Source: Agarophyton chilense
Taxonomy: Eukaryota > Rhodophyta > Florideophyceae > Gracilariales > Gracilariaceae
Assembly (NCBI GenBank): GCA_030374765.1
Contig: JARGXX010000098.1
Span: forward strand, 496,001-560,000
Direction of reading: 5' to 3'
Length of the DNA stretch: 64,000 nucleotides
The translations under genes and the position numbers were made by a program. How positions within the stretch are numbered: position 1 is the stretch's first letter; each line of letters opens with the position of its first letter. Of the stretch, positions 43,243 through 53,540 are shown piece after piece. The notes beneath the pieces were generated by a model that saw only the letters and a program-made list of their open reading frames with translations, was not told the DNA's origin and did no database searches.

Positions 43243-43931
43243 TCATGTTTTGCATATGAATACTGTTGTAATGACATACATGCCATTTTTTTCCCGCCTG
43301 TTGATAGCGTTGTCACCCGCGTATTGAAAGATATCAGTTAGGATGTGACGCAGCTGACTAGACCGTTTGACCCTTCGAAGTGTAGGGATGGTGTTGACTT
43401 ACGTTAACGAGTATCCGTTGTCGGTTTGTGCGTTCCAGAAACAAGATGTGGCTGACCGCATACCTTGCCTTAGGTTTTGTACAATCATACTTGTTACTGC
43501 AGTTGACAATCACAACCGTCCCATCTGGTAAGTTGTTCTGAAAGAACATTCAGCGTGTTACGCGGGCGTCGATACCGCAAGCACGATGACGGTGAAAGCG
43601 ATGTGCGCACAAAAATTGACAAGGACGAGGACTTACCTATATATTTGTTGTCACGGTCTACGTTAACCAATGTCCGAACCACAAGTTCGGCGATCTTATT
43701 AGCCCACACATTGGTGGCATCGTGCGAATATGTTGAGTCCTGGATGACATCATCAACGGCTTTATCAACTATCTCTTTGATAAAGTCTTCGTCCAAAGTG
43801 TTGTGACTTGCATTGAGCGCGTTGTCAATCGTGGGATCGCGTGGAATGGCCTTAGTCGATGCAGATGGAGAGTCAGGTGCATTTGAATTTGTAGTGGCCA
43901 TGCTTGTGTTTGGGGAGATTGTGTTGGCCAT
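43243..43931 (-). CDS. DYNLT: Tctex-type dynein light chain (three exons)
   Basis: Exons, in transcript order: 43931-43637, 43496-43403, 43297-43243; introns of 140 and 105 bases, both GTAAGT...CAG. The product is 147 residues. After a Ser/Thr/Asn-rich N-terminus of about 40 residues, the Tctex1 fold is complete: DFIKEIVDKAVDDVIQ, SHDATNVWANKIAELV, DNKYIVTSMIVQNLRQGMRS across the first splice, ATSCFWNAQTDNGYSLT, and NGMYVITTVF across the second. The canonical order (KYIVTC-x-I-x-Q, TASSCFWD, TDG, MY-x-I-x-VF) is kept. Known role: light chain of dynein motors, also with dynein-independent adaptor roles. Start chosen at the first ATG; a second one (MATTNS) lies ten codons in. Confidence 0.85.
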
Positions 43932-46448
43932 TCCCGCGATGCTTGGTGAACGCTATCTCCGCAGAAGGGATATGAAGGAAAGCGGTTCTGACGTCCACGG
44001 ATAGGAAGGGATTGGGAGTAGAATGGAGGCTCTCGAACTTGGAAAGAGCCAATTCACTAGAAGCGTTTTTTCGGTAGGACCAAGCCAATAAAGACGACGG
44101 GATAAGATGCGATTGATTGGTAAGTCGGACGGGAAGGAGTTCTCTCTAGCCGTGTGCTGACTGAGAGAGCAGAGGTAAAGGGCTAGCACGAAATTTGAGG
44201 TTTTCTACTTGCAGAATAAGACAAGGGCACAACTCTTGTTTTCTCAAGGTCACAAACTTACTCTGGCAAGGGCACCTCTATTCTACAGGCCAGCAACACG
44301 TTGATAACGAACTGTTGCCGAAACAAATATTTAAAACATTTAATCAAGATCTCAGCTATGGAGGGTATTACGATGTCGTCGACAATAGCATCAGCTCTTT
44401 TACCTTTGTCCCGTCCGTGTGCATAGAAACGAGATAGTCCTTGTGGACTGTCGGCGACCGACAACGATTCTGCTTCTTCTTTTTATGAGTACTCTCAAGT
44501 AGATAGTGTAACTACAATGTATCGCGGAATGCTTCTGTTTAAAGAAACGTTTTCTCACTAAGAAAGCCAGCACACTAACGAACCATTTTTGGACAGGGTC
44601 ATGTACGAGTGGTCCTTGGAGGTCTCGCAATTGAGGCTGGTATAGAAGTTTTGACATTATTCTCTCTGGATACCTTAAACATTATGATCCACATCCGGCA
44701 AATCTCCTGATCGACGATTACACACCAATCTTCTTCCGAAAAGATTCGTATCAGGCAGATGCGAGAAAGAAACGTGCCCTACACACATGTACAGTTTTGC
44801 ACGCGTTGTTTTCGTCACCGACAACCTTCCTACAAGTTGTTCTGTTCTTTTGAGTAGCCCACACGAACCATAAGGATAACCTTTTCTCCCCATGGATGCA
44901 ACGACGAGAAAGGAAATACTACAAACAGCAGCCATGCAAACAGTCCTCTAGCGTACAAGAATACGGCAGTGATAAAAAGATTATCCATCACATCCCTCAC
45001 AGTTCTGCAACAGTCTTGCATCGTCAACAACGAAGCAGCATCACGTGAAGAGAAAACCGCGGCGCACAAAATGGTGCCCAAAATGGCGCCAGAGATCTGA
45101 GTTAACTGCTCTAACTTGCCGCACATGCAAACTACAAACGCATCGAACGGGATGTACAGAACCCTTGATACATGACTACCTGCCAAATCTCGGGAGTCAC
45201 AAAGAGGCAGTAGGAACCTCTGTTAGAGCCTAGGTAGCCATGAGACCTGTGCAGAGTATGCAATCGCATCCGCTTTCGACATAAGTTTTCACACAATTAT
45301 CGGTTTATATACATGGCCCGCTAACTCGTTGCAAAGCCATTTGTCGTAAGAGGTCCTAAATTGGAACCTCAAAGCTTCTCCCAGTTCTTCACATGTGTTT
45401 TCGAATAAGTCCTGGAATCTCACCAGCACGAAATCGCGATGGATGTAATGAGATGAAGACATAGCAATTGTTTCGAATACGGAGCAGAAGGAACTCGTCG
45501 ATCCTCTAAAGAATCACCACCTCTGAAGATTGTACAGGGTCCACTCACACGATAATTTGTTCCACACAAAATCGTCATAATATATCGTAGAGTACGTGCT
45601 GCCCGATTTTCCTCTAACAAATTGTGAACAGGAATACTCCAGACAAGACCATTCCTCAGCACAGTCCTTATCCGTGATTCACCCAACTCATGTCCACCCT
45701 CACGTCTGGGATGCAAGGAACAAGCGCCCTATTATTTGTCTTCTCTCGCCGCCAGTGTTACCTTTCATTTCAACCAAAAAAATCGGTCCGATGGCCTCAA
45801 CAGTTCCCTACAGTATTCAAGTCTTCAACAACAATCACACTGTACAAGACATGAAATCAATTCTGGATCACCAACGTAGTCGTCAAGATTGACAAAAACT
45901 CTAGAGAGCGAATGGCAATCGGTGATCACTCATGGACTCGCAGACAGACACACGAACGATCAGATATGAAGATACTTTTCGAGAAAGAGGGTAAGCACAC
46001 GAACCGAAACTCGTATTGAAGTTTCCTTCTGATAGTAAATATTTCCGCCATCAATAAGATGAACACACCCAAGGGCTTCGATTTTCCACAAGTGATAAAA
46101 CCGAACACATTTGCTCAAGCCCAAAATAGATCTGGGCGGAGTTAGACAGGGCGTGTTCTATTGAAGTAGTTAACTCTTTAGGGTCCATGCAAGCTCCGTT
46201 AGTGACGAGCAATGATACCAGTAACATCTACAGGTCAGAGATCAAATACCTGCTGGCGAAACATGAGCTGAATCTGGGGGAAAAAATAACGCTTGAATCC
46301 GCACGAACTTACGACAATACGCAGGCTCGTTAATTTCGCGAAACTCCAGCGGGACGTCATAGCTTCCGCTGTCTCTCAAAAAGTCATTAATGTGATATCG
46401 TATGGAATGATTTCCTTCAGATCGAGACAGCTTCCTCTGTTTGGATGA
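43932..46448. other. 2.5-kb region, possible unresolved spliced gene on the minus strand
   Basis: No long frame. Minus-strand segments with a protein-like look include 44258-44464 (RADAIVDDIVIPSIAEIL, ending at a GTAAGT donor near 44262) and 44830-45186 (hydrophobic, LFITAVFLYARGLFAWLLFV, a possible membrane segment). I could not join them into a convincing gene model. The rest looks like ordinary intergenic DNA. Confidence 0.35.
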
Positions 46449-48800
46449 TTAGAAAAAAACATTCCGAACATCATCTTTGCCAAATGTCTCCCCACATATA
46501 GGACACTTTCGATTACGAGTTGAAATTAAGTTATCCGTACATTGTCGGCTGAAGAGATGTCCACAACGAAGCAGGACGACTTCCTTCGGCTTGTTTGTGA
46601 CAATCGAGCAGTTGAGCTTCTTTCGCAGTTCTCGTATGATTTCATCCCGCACTGTGTCAGTACTACCCGAACGACCGTTCTGCCTGGATCTTTCCAGCGC
46701 TTCTTCCAGATCTTTTGAGCTTTGTTCCAATTGTCTCAGCTGTTCTCGAAGGCGATTTGACTCAAACTTGTCCTCACTAACGCTCACCTGAATATGCTCT
46801 ACTCGAGCGGCAAAAACATCTCTCTCACGTTTCATCTCATCTTTTTCAGCGTTTGCTGTCCTTGATGAAAGAATGGCCTCATCTGCGATCCGCCTTCTCT
46901 TCTCTAGCACGGAGGTAAGTTCACTAGCCTCTTGTTGCGCCCTCAAAGCAGCTGCGTTCGCTTCTTGCATGGCTTTCTTGCTTGCAGCAACTGCGTGAGA
47001 TAGAGCTTTGATTTTATCACTGTCCACCTCCCGACCTTGGCTCAAAACTCGATTCTCTTCCTTTACAGTGGTTAATAATTGCCTCCCGCGAAGACGTTCT
47101 GCCATGACTTTTGAAAGAACCTGCTCTTTCTCTGTCAAAAGCTTTACAAGCTTCTCATTCTCGCTCTCAAGCTCTCCGAACATATTGGACAAGGATTCAA
47201 CTTCTTGCATGAAACCAGCAGACCTTGCCCTTTCTTCATCGATGTCTTTACGCAGTTTGGAGAGCAATTCTCGTGTATCGCCCTGCAGAGTCCGAAATGA
47301 TAGGGGAAAGGGGTTAGAAAATCCATGACCTTGGTTTCGCCCTACGACGCAGGAATGGGCACACCAGGAAGGCCTGGTGCTTGAGAGTGAATTACTTACC
47401 GATGAATTCTCTGTGATCCTTGCCTCGTATTCCGATACTCTTGCTCGCAAAGTCTTCATATCAATGAGGAGCTCTTTGTTAGCCTTTTCGAGTTTATGGC
47501 GCATTTCCTCGCTCACTTTGGTTCGCTTTTGTGCCGCTGTGATTACGGCAGCGGCAGCGCCTGCCTCCATTTTTCTAGCTTCGTATGTCATTACGACCTT
47601 ATCTTTCTCGACCTTGGCAGCGTCTGCAATCCTTCGTAGCTCACCCATCTGACGGCGCAAATCCTCCGTGGTTTTGTCAGCATTGGCCTTGGCCTCCGCT
47701 AAGTCTTCTTGAGCTTGCTTTCTCTCAGCTTCCTGTTTCTCATTCTGAGACTCCTTTTCTACTTGCCACGTGCGCTCCTTTAAGTAAAGCTGTTGTAAGG
47801 TCGCTTCCATAGTTTGGTACAATCCCGTATTGAGAATAGTCTTCATCGGTACAATTCCTGCGTCGCGTTTCGAAATGTCCGCTCGCAGGGCTTCATTCTC
47901 AGATATGAGGCGCTTATTCTCTTGCTGAAGTTGAATGAGTTCTTCGAGTCGGTTTTCACTGAGAGTTTTAGCAGCCTCCAAAGCTTTCGACTCAGAAGCC
48001 GAAGCTGGAATTGAGTTCGAAGTATTTGGGGCATCTGTGCTGTTGATATCGATTCTGGAGTGAGCGATAGTCTCGTCACCGCTCTTTGAGTCATCAAGCT
48101 TATGTGAACTGAGAGCAGCCTGCTTCTCTTTTAATTGTAGCTCAAGAGCGACTATTCTGCGACGTTGCAAGGAAAATTCTGAACGGAGGTCATCGTATTC
48201 GTCCCGAAAAGTTGTTGAGGAAACAAGACTTTGTTTGTCTCGTTCAGCATAGCGCTCGAGTTGATCGGAAACTTCTCTGAGCCGTCGATGGAGTTCAGCG
48301 TTTGACTCCGTAGGGTTGGAATTTGCGGTAGAAGCAACTGAGCTATGTTCGATGGCAAGGATGATCTGGGCTGTGAGCTTCTTGATTGCTGCAGGCATCT
48401 CTCCGAGCGATTCATTTGTGACGATCTCAGCGTTGAGCATGACAGCAGCAATTGGACATTGTGCAGGATCGAGCTCGTTAGTAAGGCCAAGACGGGCGAG
48501 TGTGAGAGTGAGGTCTTCTCTGACGGCACACATGTGATACAAGGCGGCGCGAGGGGCAGCGTCAAGTACTGCAACGAGCTTCTGCAGTTCTTCGACCTTC
48601 TCACGAAGCCAAAGAAGATCGCGCTGTTGCTCGATGATCTTTGCGGCGAGCTGAGCGCGCTGGAAGGTGACGATTGCATCGGGGTGAGCGTCATCATGAT
48701 TGGAATCAGCCTTAGCCACAATGGTGGAGTCTGTGCGGAAGTGCTTGGAGGGGGGGACTGTGGAGTGAGGCTCAGAAATCGCGCGGCGCTTTTTGTCCAT
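46449..48800 (-). CDS. BRE1: BRE1-like coiled-coil RING-type protein (two exons)
   Basis: Start at ATG 48800 (MDKKRRAISEPH); upstream codons are open but only GTG-started and simple-sequence, so they are taken as 5' UTR. An in-frame intron, 47399-47283 on the minus strand, is removed in phase 0, giving 744 residues. Nearly the whole length is charged coiled coil (for example LRAQQEASELTSVLEKRRRI), with a C-terminal RING-type module: LNCSIV, LLRCGHLFSRQC, KCPICGETFGKDDVRNVFF. This architecture and the final F-G-x-x-D-[IV] tail match BRE1/RNF20, the E3 ligase for histone H2B monoubiquitination in the nucleus. Oddity: relative to C3HC4, the second ligand reads Val and the fifth reads Ser, so only six of eight zinc ligands are visible. 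Confidence 0.8.
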   Translation of the reverse strand: MDKKRRAISEPHSTVPPSKHFRTDSTIVAKADSNHDDAHPDAIVTFQRAQLAAKIIEQQRDLLWLREKVEELQKLVAVLDAAPRAALYHMCAVREDLTLTLARLGLTNELDPAQCPIAAVMLNAEIVTNESLGEMPAAIKKLTAQIILAIEHSSVASTANSNPTESNAELHRRLREVSDQLERYAERDKQSLVSSTTFRDEYDDLRSEFSLQRRRIVALELQLKEKQAALSSHKLDDSKSGDETIAHSRIDINSTDAPNTSNSIPASASESKALEAAKTLSENRLEELIQLQQENKRLISENEALRADISKRDAGIVPMKTILNTGLYQTMEATLQQLYLKERTWQVEKESQNEKQEAERKQAQEDLAEAKANADKTTEDLRRQMGELRRIADAAKVEKDKVVMTYEARKMEAGAAAAVITAAQKRTKVSEEMRHKLEKANKELLIDMKTLRARVSEYEARITENSSVSNSLSSTRPSWCAHSCVVGRNQGHGFSNPFPLSFRTLQGDTRELLSKLRKDIDEERARSAGFMQEVESLSNMFGELESENEKLVKLLTEKEQVLSKVMAERLRGRQLLTTVKEENRVLSQGREVDSDKIKALSHAVAASKKAMQEANAAALRAQQEASELTSVLEKRRRIADEAILSSRTANAEKDEMKRERDVFAARVEHIQVSVSEDKFESNRLREQLRQLEQSSKDLEEALERSRQNGRSGSTDTVRDEIIRELRKKLNCSIVTNKPKEVVLLRCGHLFSRQCTDNLISTRNRKCPICGETFGKDDVRNVFF
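47283..47399 (-). other. In-frame, stop-free intron of BRE1-like gene
   Basis: GTAAGT donor (after ...ITENSS) and CTCTGCAG acceptor (before GDTRELL). It is 117 bases, a multiple of three without stops, so retention would insert 39 residues of non-coiled-coil sequence (PSWCAHSCVVGRNQ) in the rod. Confidence 0.8.
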
Positions 48801-50789
48801 GACGAGGAAAGCACGGCGGGTTGAGGAAGGGGGAGGGGGGAGCGCGGGCGACGCATGTGGGGGAGAAGAGGACCGCGCTAAAAAGCAAGGAGAGAACACC
48901 CAGGGAGCGGACGGGGAAACGAAAGGTCTATCGAAGGGCTCGTTTGTCTTTTTTGGACGACTTCTACGCTGTGTCCCCAGCCGGTTGAGATGGGGTAAGA
49001 GGGATGGTGGATGGTGGATGGTGGATGGTGTGCCAGGCTGCACACCTTCCCCACGTGCCCCCATCTGGACCACTTCGAGAGCAGACTTCGTGTCAAGCCC
49101 ACAATCGCCCTCGATAGCCTCTCTGACGAAGAACAGATCATGTAACGGTCCAGTGCTTCGCGAAAAAGACTACTTTTAATCAAACGAAAAGGAATTCTTC
49201 TCAGCCACACAACAAACATGAATTTCCTTTATTTACGAACACTGGACAGTTGAAGCTGTACTGTACTCAGCAAAAAAAAAAAAAAATGCATGTTTTTGTA
49301 GCCAAACTCAAGACCAAATATGATAGAATGATTCCGTGGGGACCCCAACATCGAGGACAGAGAACTTTTCTTTTTGCCTAAATCTTTTTAGTCCTTCCTT
49401 GTCCGCATGTCGACAAGCCATGACAACTGTTGAGCAAGTCGTACTTCTCGTAACATCTTGCCGAAAGAAGGAATTCATTCAGCAAAATGCTAAAAAAACA
49501 GAGTCATACACATGCATATTTCTGCTGGGCTACGTACTATACCTCAATTCATGTATTTTAACATTTTTGGTAGATGTGTACTTCGTAATTCTGTGAGGGG
49601 ATACATCGTGATATATCACTGCACTCACAAATGTCGAATTTTTGTAGGAAGAATTATTCTGGAAATTTTAATCACAACAGCTATTATCATTGTTTTTCGC
49701 AATATCTTTGCAGATCTTAGTGTTTACCTTTTACAAAGGATGACAAGGTAAATTGCACGATGAGTATTGCGTCAAATTTTACTCGACGGATTTTGACAAT
49801 AATGACTATCTGCAAATTGGCAATCTCTCTTTTTGAGCATGAGGTACTTTATCTAGTTGGGTACTTGACACACAGAATTAAAATTTTAGATCTTATTTTT
49901 CGTATTTGATTCTATAGGTTATTCGACATATTATATCTACAGACCGTGAAATTCCAGAAAAATTTAAGAACTCCCCCGAAATGCTGTGTGAATAAAAAAA
50001 CTGAGGTGTCAGTCGAATGCGTTCTTGTTCTACAAAAGTAACCGACGACCTCAACGCTGTTGAAGCCTTAGCTTGCAGCGGAACATCTTTTGTCACGTCG
50101 GTCAACGCAAAACGTCGAAAATTTCCACCTTCTTTTTGCTCAGCATATATCTCCAGCCTACATTATTTGGTGTTCAGAGGACATGGCTGCAACGTAAATT
50201 AGACTGCGCCAAGTGGTTCACAATCCCACTTTGAACCCTTTAAATCAAGATATTGCAGCTTGTGGACAATTAAATCCAAAACATCTGACCAAGTGCGGTC
50301 AATTAAGTTCCAAACAAGTCCAGGGCAGATCAGATATACAAACGTATCCTTTTCAAAATCCGTTAACTGGCAAAAGTGCAGGACCATTTTTTATGTGCTC
50401 ATCTTGTCGTAACAGAACCTTTATTTGGTCATAAATTGCCTTAAAGAAGCGGGGTCGTTAGTCAAGGGCCGCTTTGAAGAAATGAAGAGGTAGAGTTCAA
50501 AAACGTAAGTTCAACTCTGATACTTTTTGTTTCATTTGCTCAAAAATACGTCACACTAAAAAAAAATATCTGAAGTCATTGAACATTCCCAACCAATGTC
50601 CCTCAATTAACCTCTTTATAAGATTTTATTGGGACAAAACGATGTGCAAAAAGGTTTCAGCAAAGCGCTAGGTCTTTGTTCCGGGAAAAAAAGTTGAGGA
50701 TGCTGAATACATTCTGAAAACCATTGCAAAAACCCTTTTTTGCAAGTTTCATCACAATCAGTGCATACATGCTTCTAACAAACAAAGCC
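48801..50789. other. 2-kb region without recognised gene
   Basis: Bases up to about 49080 are the BRE1-like 5' UTR/promoter with GGATGGTGGATGGTGGATGG repeats near 49005-49030. A poly-A run lies near 49271. The rest is AT-rich with only short featureless frames. Confidence 0.45.
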
Positions 50790-51951
50790 CTAGGATCTGG
50801 TCCTACTCTTCACGGGGCCTTCGCTGGTTGTTTTTGAACGTTTTGGGTGCTCTTTTTTAAGTGGAAATCTAAGGCTTCTGCCCTTTTTGTCGCAGAAACG
50901 ATAGACAACCAGCAGGAATCTGAGTGAAAAAGTAAGCTTTCGATGAGAGAGTATATGTTCTTCGTTTAAAGCAATACGAATGTGCAAGCGGTAGAAGTAC
51001 ACATTTACAGAATGTGGTTGTTTCTCTTGTCCCTTTATCAAATTCAGTTATCATTTCAAGAAGAAACCCCTTTTCGAACGGTGGATTTACGCCTCCTTCT
51101 TCGATTACATTCTACAATTCTTTCCATTTACTTACTGATCCGAAAACAAAATCTTCATCATCAACAATGCAATATTTTTGCAGTACTTCACTCTCATTAA
51201 AAGCGTCTGGAAATAGTTCCGTAGTTATTCCATAACAAAGAAACCAAATTGAGTACAAGTTGGGAGTGAAAGTCCGCGAAAGCGCATTGAAACTGCTTTC
51301 GTACTTTCGACCTGCTGCGAGACAAGCAGCAGATAAGAAATGCACGTCGTAGTATCCCGGTAGTTTTTTGCAGAAAACAGATTTTCTCATAAAGTTACAG
51401 GTACATTTTCTGTGACGTTGAAAACTGCTGTTTACACTATGAGATGAGTGAGAGCGCCAATCTACGAAACGGTTGTACAACCGTTTTGCAACATCATAGC
51501 GTATAAACCACCTTCATAGATAGATCATCTGTAATCGAAGCTGTATCATGTAACTGAATTCAGTACGCTACGCAACTAGAACCATAACATCCTCCGCTTT
51601 AAAGTTTGATCACGGACACCTTTTGCTTTTGGACGTTAACAATGCCCAAACTGCACGTAGGAAGAAGATTGCATCTGCACGGAGGTTTTTCGTCATGTGG
51701 ATGGGACGCATAGCTTCGTCGGTTGCAGCGCATTTTAAATTCATAAGAGTATGTTCCAACCGATATTTCGACGCACTTGCCTCTGTCCCGGTGTGACGGA
51801 GGAAAGTGGTGCCGGTCAAAATCTGAAATTTGTGGTGCTTATGTAACATGATGAGTCTAGAGACTGCGTGAAACCCAATTGCTAAAAATACATTGTCAAA
51901 GTGCACAGAAATATAGCAGTAAGTCACAAGCAACAAACGAGCGCAAAACAA
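50790..51951 (-). pseudogene. Unidentified single-frame decayed ORF
   Basis: Three minus-strand open stretches (51951-51610, 51480-51112, 51054-50869) lie in the same frame, and the gaps between them are readable with only single stops. About 385 codons are covered: HFDNVFLAIGFHAVSRLIML, RYDVAKRLYNRFVDWRSHS, NLYSIWFLCYGITTELFPD, YCIVDDEDFVFGS, EMITEFDKGTRETTTFCKCV. The amino-acid composition is protein-like throughout. I do not recognise a family. The decay style (stops without frameshifts) matches ORFs B and C and the PIF pseudogene, suggesting a transposon gene. Confidence 0.4.
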
Positions 51952-52399
51952 ATGTTGTTAAGGGAAGAAAGCAAGTCCTCAACATTTGTCGAGCAAAATT
52001 AAGGCGTTGGACGAGGGTGGAGATGCTCTCGAGATAGAGTAAGTGGCTGAGACATCAGTACTGCAGCTGCCAGGATACGCATTCTTAAACTGCTCTAAGG
52101 ACCTAAAAACGCATTTTTCCAAATGAGGTGCGTTTTGATTGAATTCTCACGGACTGTCTACACTCCTCGAGAACCAAATCGCAATTACCGTTCCTTTTCA
52201 GGCATGTTGGTCTTGAAAAACGCTATGAAACAAAAGAGGCATTTGGCTGAACTGTTCTCCTGTCCTAAGCAAACAGTGCGGCCGTCAGTCATCAAACACG
52301 TGTGATGCACTTCCCTAAATTCATAAAAAAAGAGCAGCAATAGCTAGCAGCCTATAGCGCCAAAATTAAACGCGCCCAATTTTTAATGAGGTCCTTGCC

Positions 52400-52810
52400 A
52401 TCTTCTTTATTGTTTCGTATCGTCTTCTTTTGTGTCAATGACAGCAAAAAGACCTCTTTTAATGCTTTTATATAACTTAACAAGGAAATCAGTCACCGGT
52501 ATCTCCCCAACCTCTACAATATTAGCAATGAGCTCTTTCAATGATTTAATTTGCTTATATTCCGCGTAAACTTTACGAAACATCTTCTCCTAAACGTTTT
52601 CTACAATATTTAGATCAAAACATTTTGCTGGCAACGGTAACAAATCAACAGGCTTCTGTAATAGCCGTTACCGCTTATATTTTGCGGTTTAAATTGATGT
52701 ATTGTCTTGTTGAAAATATATATAAAGAACGTTCTCCAAACATTTCACTTGCAAACTGCAAAATCGCCTTTTTCAAATCATTGCAATACGTATTATAATT
52801 CTGTTTATTA
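52400..52810 (-). pseudogene. Tc1/mariner transposase C-terminal fragment
   Basis: On the minus strand, across a frameshift: LKKAILQFASEMFGERSLYI, a QQDN-T-SI region (the D of the second catalytic position), then DLLPLPAKCFDLNIVENV (family: WP-x-x-SPDLNPIENVW), KVYAEYKQIKSLKELIANIV and YKSIKRGLFAVI. It ends next to the gypsy LTR at 52828. The N-terminal part is missing. It is a different mariner family from 15957-17736. Confidence 0.65.
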
Positions 52811-52827
52811 CTAACAAAGATTTGCTT

Positions 52828-53363
52828 TGACACACAGTTAACAAAACAACACCCACACACAGAAAGCTGTAGAAAAAGGCGGTAAACTCACAACAGGAGA
52901 GGGTATCCTCGAAACAAGAGCTATAGCTCAGAACGGTTAAGAACTGATACTATAGGTTCCCCTTTGTGGTAAACCACTTTAGGGTTTCTAGGACTCACCA
53001 AGATGGTGTTTTTGGGTTTTTGGGTTTTTGGGTTGTTGGTTGGCCTCTGCCGTCCTCACCTGGGCCTTGCGCCCTTTAATGTGCCAAAGGCAAAGCAAGT
53101 ACTGTACAGTAAGGCATAAACGTGGCGTGCCACTACATAATTATCTAAATAATACCAAATAAAATATTTAGTGATGGCACTTTACAGTGTACACTAAATA
53201 CAGTACTTCCTAATTAAATTTCTCCTATCCCAATCTTTCCATGAAGTAATTTTTCTTATAACTTCTCGTAAACGAGTAAAGCCCAAGCACAAGCTTATGA
53301 ATGCTGTATCGCGACTTCGTAGTATTTCGATCGGTCGAACTCAGGTGCATCCAGAATGCTACA
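52828..53363 (-). repeat. 3' LTR of gypsy element 2
   Basis: Plus-strand reading from TGACACACAGTTAACAAAAC to CATCCAGAATGCTACA, matching 63298-63820. In element orientation it starts TGTAGCATTCTGG. Confidence 0.85.
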
Positions 53364-53376
53364 TATCCCCCTCGCT
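53364..53376 (-). promoter_or_regulatory. Polypurine tract of gypsy element 2
   Basis: Minus-strand GCGAGGGGGATA directly before TGTAGCATTC. Plus-strand priming site by position. Confidence 0.55.
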
Positions 53377-53540
53377 AAGAGCGGAGCCCCCGCGACGCAT
53401 TGTCTGTAAAAGCAATCGCAACGCGCTTCTCGGACATTCCGATTCTTTTTTTCGTATCACAACCTTGTGTTTTCCCACTCCACATTGCGATCATCTCGCT
53501 ATTCCATCCTTCAAGCTTTTCTTGTATCCGACATCTCGCG

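Noticed and set aside
48801-49073. 91-residue N-terminal extension of the BRE1-like protein
   Set aside because: It would start at GTG, is Pro/Ser simple sequence over GGATGG-type repeats, and the ATG at 48800 begins the protein-like part.
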